From CAYVFC01 sp964450715 (GTDB lineage Bacteria; Myxococcota_A; Polyangia; Polyangiales; JAFGIB01): DNA of 28,209 nucleotides. The notes under the pieces were generated by a model. That model searched no databases, was not told where the DNA came from, and was given only the letters and a program-made list of their open reading frames with translations. Positions 27,044 through 28,209 of the stretch are shown piece after piece. The stretch lies in assembly GCA_964450715.1 (NCBI GenBank), contig CAYVFC010000105.1, positions 1 through 28,209 on the forward strand, given 5' to 3'. The first letter of the stretch is position 1; every line of letters starts with the position of its first letter. A program made the position numbers and the translations under genes.

Positions 27044-28138
27044 GTGGAACAGAAGATAGACGACTCCGCGGTGCTCATTTCGTTTCTGCAGGCGTACGAG
27101 AGATACGTGAAGGAGATCCTGCAGCCCACCCACGTCGAGATCCACCGGGTGATGGAGATCTGGCAGCAGCCAGGCCACTGGAGCAAGTACTCGGGCTCGC
27201 GGGAAGGGCTCATCCCCACCCCCATCCGTACCGCCATCTCCCGGATCAAGCGGCCCGAACAGGTGGTGGACAAGATCCTGCGCAAGCCGCACAAATTCCC
27301 GGAAGGCCTGAAGCCGGTGAGCTTTCGCACCATGTACGACACCATCGGCGTCCGGATCGTCGTCTATTTCCTCAGCCACCTGCCGCTGATCGACCGGGAG
27401 CTCAGGAACGCGGAGTTGATGGAGATATCGAGCGAGGAGCCGCCGGTCGCCTATATGAACGTGGACCAGGCCCGAATCCTGGGGCTCAGCCACATCAAGC
27501 AGGTGGAAAAACCCAGCGGCTACCGATCCGTCCACTACAAGGTGCGCCTGAAGCAGAGCAACTTGCCCGAGGAGCTGCGGCCCACCTTCGAGCTTCAGGT
27601 CAGGACGGTGGCGCAGGATCTATGGAGCGCGCTCGAGCACCACCTGGGATACAAGCCGGCCAAACGCACGCACTCCACTGCCAGGACGCAGCTTCGGATC
27701 CTGAGCGGGATGCTGAGCGCCATTGACGAGAACTTCGACATGCTCTACGGCGAGCTGAGCCGCTTCCAGCGGGAGGTGGAGTACGGACCGAGCGAACCGC
27801 TCACCGTGGAGACCCTGCCCTCGGTGCTATCCGAGGTGGGCATCGTCTGCGCGCAGCGCGATATCAACAATATCCTCAAGCTGCTCGACAGCCGCGGGGT
27901 GCAGACCGTGGGAGAGATGCTGAATCTGGCCACCCCGCGCCGCCTGGACATAATTCGCAATACCTATCATTCGACCCTCGGTCGCCATCCTGCCGACCTG
28001 GAGCTGGTCGCCAACTTGGCGGCCATGTACGGGTCGGCGAGCGAAGCCGAGGAGATCCAACGCATCGAGATGCAGATCGCCTACCGCGGAGCCTGGGACA
28101 GCATCCGTCGCGAGACGCAGACCGCCAGCTCGGATTGA
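27044..28138 (+). CDS. Solitary RelA/SpoT-type nucleotidyltransferase (alarmone synthetase) domain protein
   Basis: 364 residues with a RelA/SpoT synthetase domain, which normally transfers pyrophosphate from ATP to GDP/GTP to make (p)ppGpp. Motifs in order are SRIKRPEQVVDKILRK (about 66-81, Arg67 and Lys69 for ATP), MYDTIGVRIVVYF (Asp99), KPSGYRSVHYKV (156-167, the G-loop Tyr160 and His164) and FELQVRTVAQDLWSALEHHL (Glu183, Gln185, Arg187). All key residues are present. There is no HD hydrolase, TGS or ACT domain, so it is a small synthetase type, not long Rel. It is longer than typical small alarmone synthetases: residues 215-364 form an unassigned helical extension. The GTG start has only GGAA upstream. 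No antitoxin or partner gene is visible to the window edge. Confidence 0.87.
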   Translation: MEQKIDDSAVLISFLQAYERYVKEILQPTHVEIHRVMEIWQQPGHWSKYSGSREGLIPTPIRTAISRIKRPEQVVDKILRKPHKFPEGLKPVSFRTMYDTIGVRIVVYFLSHLPLIDRELRNAELMEISSEEPPVAYMNVDQARILGLSHIKQVEKPSGYRSVHYKVRLKQSNLPEELRPTFELQVRTVAQDLWSALEHHLGYKPAKRTHSTARTQLRILSGMLSAIDENFDMLYGELSRFQREVEYGPSEPLTVETLPSVLSEVGIVCAQRDINNILKLLDSRGVQTVGEMLNLATPRRLDIIRNTYHSTLGRHPADLELVANLAAMYGSASEAEEIQRIEMQIAYRGAWDSIRRETQTASSD

Positions 28139-28165
28139 CGGTCAGGCGCCTTATCACAGTGGGTA

Positions 28166-28188
28166 GGGCGGTGGGATTACCACCGCCC
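28166..28188 (+). terminator. GC-rich hairpin after the RelA-like gene
   Basis: GGGCGGTGG (28166-28174), loop GATTA, CCACCGCCC (28180-28188), then a C run and no T-tract. It lies 28 bases after the stop. It could stop transcription with Rho, or be an intergenic repeat: the GTAGGGCGG start recalls the reverse complement of the repeat at the left edge of the window. Confidence 0.4.
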
Positions 28189-28209
28189 CCCCGTTGTCGC
28201 CTGGCGGTG

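Overview
The window looks like chromosomal DNA of a high-GC member of the Myxococcota or a related deltaproteobacterial lineage, probably free-living. The evidence is indirect. There are secreted lipoproteins with Gly/Ser/Ala-rich linkers straight after the lipobox, a protein with four 'Myxococcus cysteine-rich' repeats, a single-pass protein with an AgmX/PglI-like (TonB-like) C-terminal domain, a secreted seven-repeat FG-GAP protein, and duplicated beta-oxidation enzymes. No tRNA, rRNA, CRISPR array, integrase or transposase was seen.

Layout, left to right. 1-163: short GC-rich repeats. 164-5042 (minus): a tight operon dnaX - ebfC(ybaB) - recR - sctV, in which a type III secretion export-gate gene follows a replication/repair cassette. 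5043-5477: divergent promoter region, with a good sigma70 promoter for pyrG (5478-7097, CTP synthase). 7221-8030: Cys-rich lipoprotein. 8072-8141: a perfect 70-bp palindrome between convergent genes. 8158-9333 (minus): membrane-anchored CapA-type metallophosphatase. 9609-10058: PIN-like protein with a polyproline tail. 10214-11023: predicted outer-membrane barrel. 11404-15052 (minus): fadN-like and thiolase genes, a beta-oxidation operon. 15809-18019: K+-dependent membrane pyrophosphatase with a strong terminator. 18376-19647 (minus): divergent LeuC/aconitase-family protein lacking several catalytic residues. 19717-21177 (minus): FG-GAP lipoprotein with a probable leaderless promoter. 21588-24773: FadJ-type enzyme followed closely by a TonB-like single-pass protein. 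24787-26553 (minus): Cys-repeat lipoprotein. 27044-28138: solitary RelA/SpoT-type synthetase domain protein.

Functional themes. Two beta-oxidation multifunctional enzymes with opposite domain order (HAD-ECH at 12641-15052, ECH-HAD at 21588-23699) and a thiolase point to fatty-acid use. The membrane pyrophosphatase could recover energy from the PPi made during acyl-CoA activation; that link is inference. Four proteins (7221, 10214, 19717, 24787) are predicted envelope or surface proteins of unknown role.

No obvious new multi-gene system was found. The most unusual items are the 70-bp zero-spacer palindrome, a 116-bp hairpin repeat present twice (18260-18375 and 26889-27004) with compensatory changes in its stem, the LeuC-like protein with an altered active site, sctV inside the dnaX-recR operon, and a candidate leaderless promoter overlapping an inverted repeat at 21173-21212.
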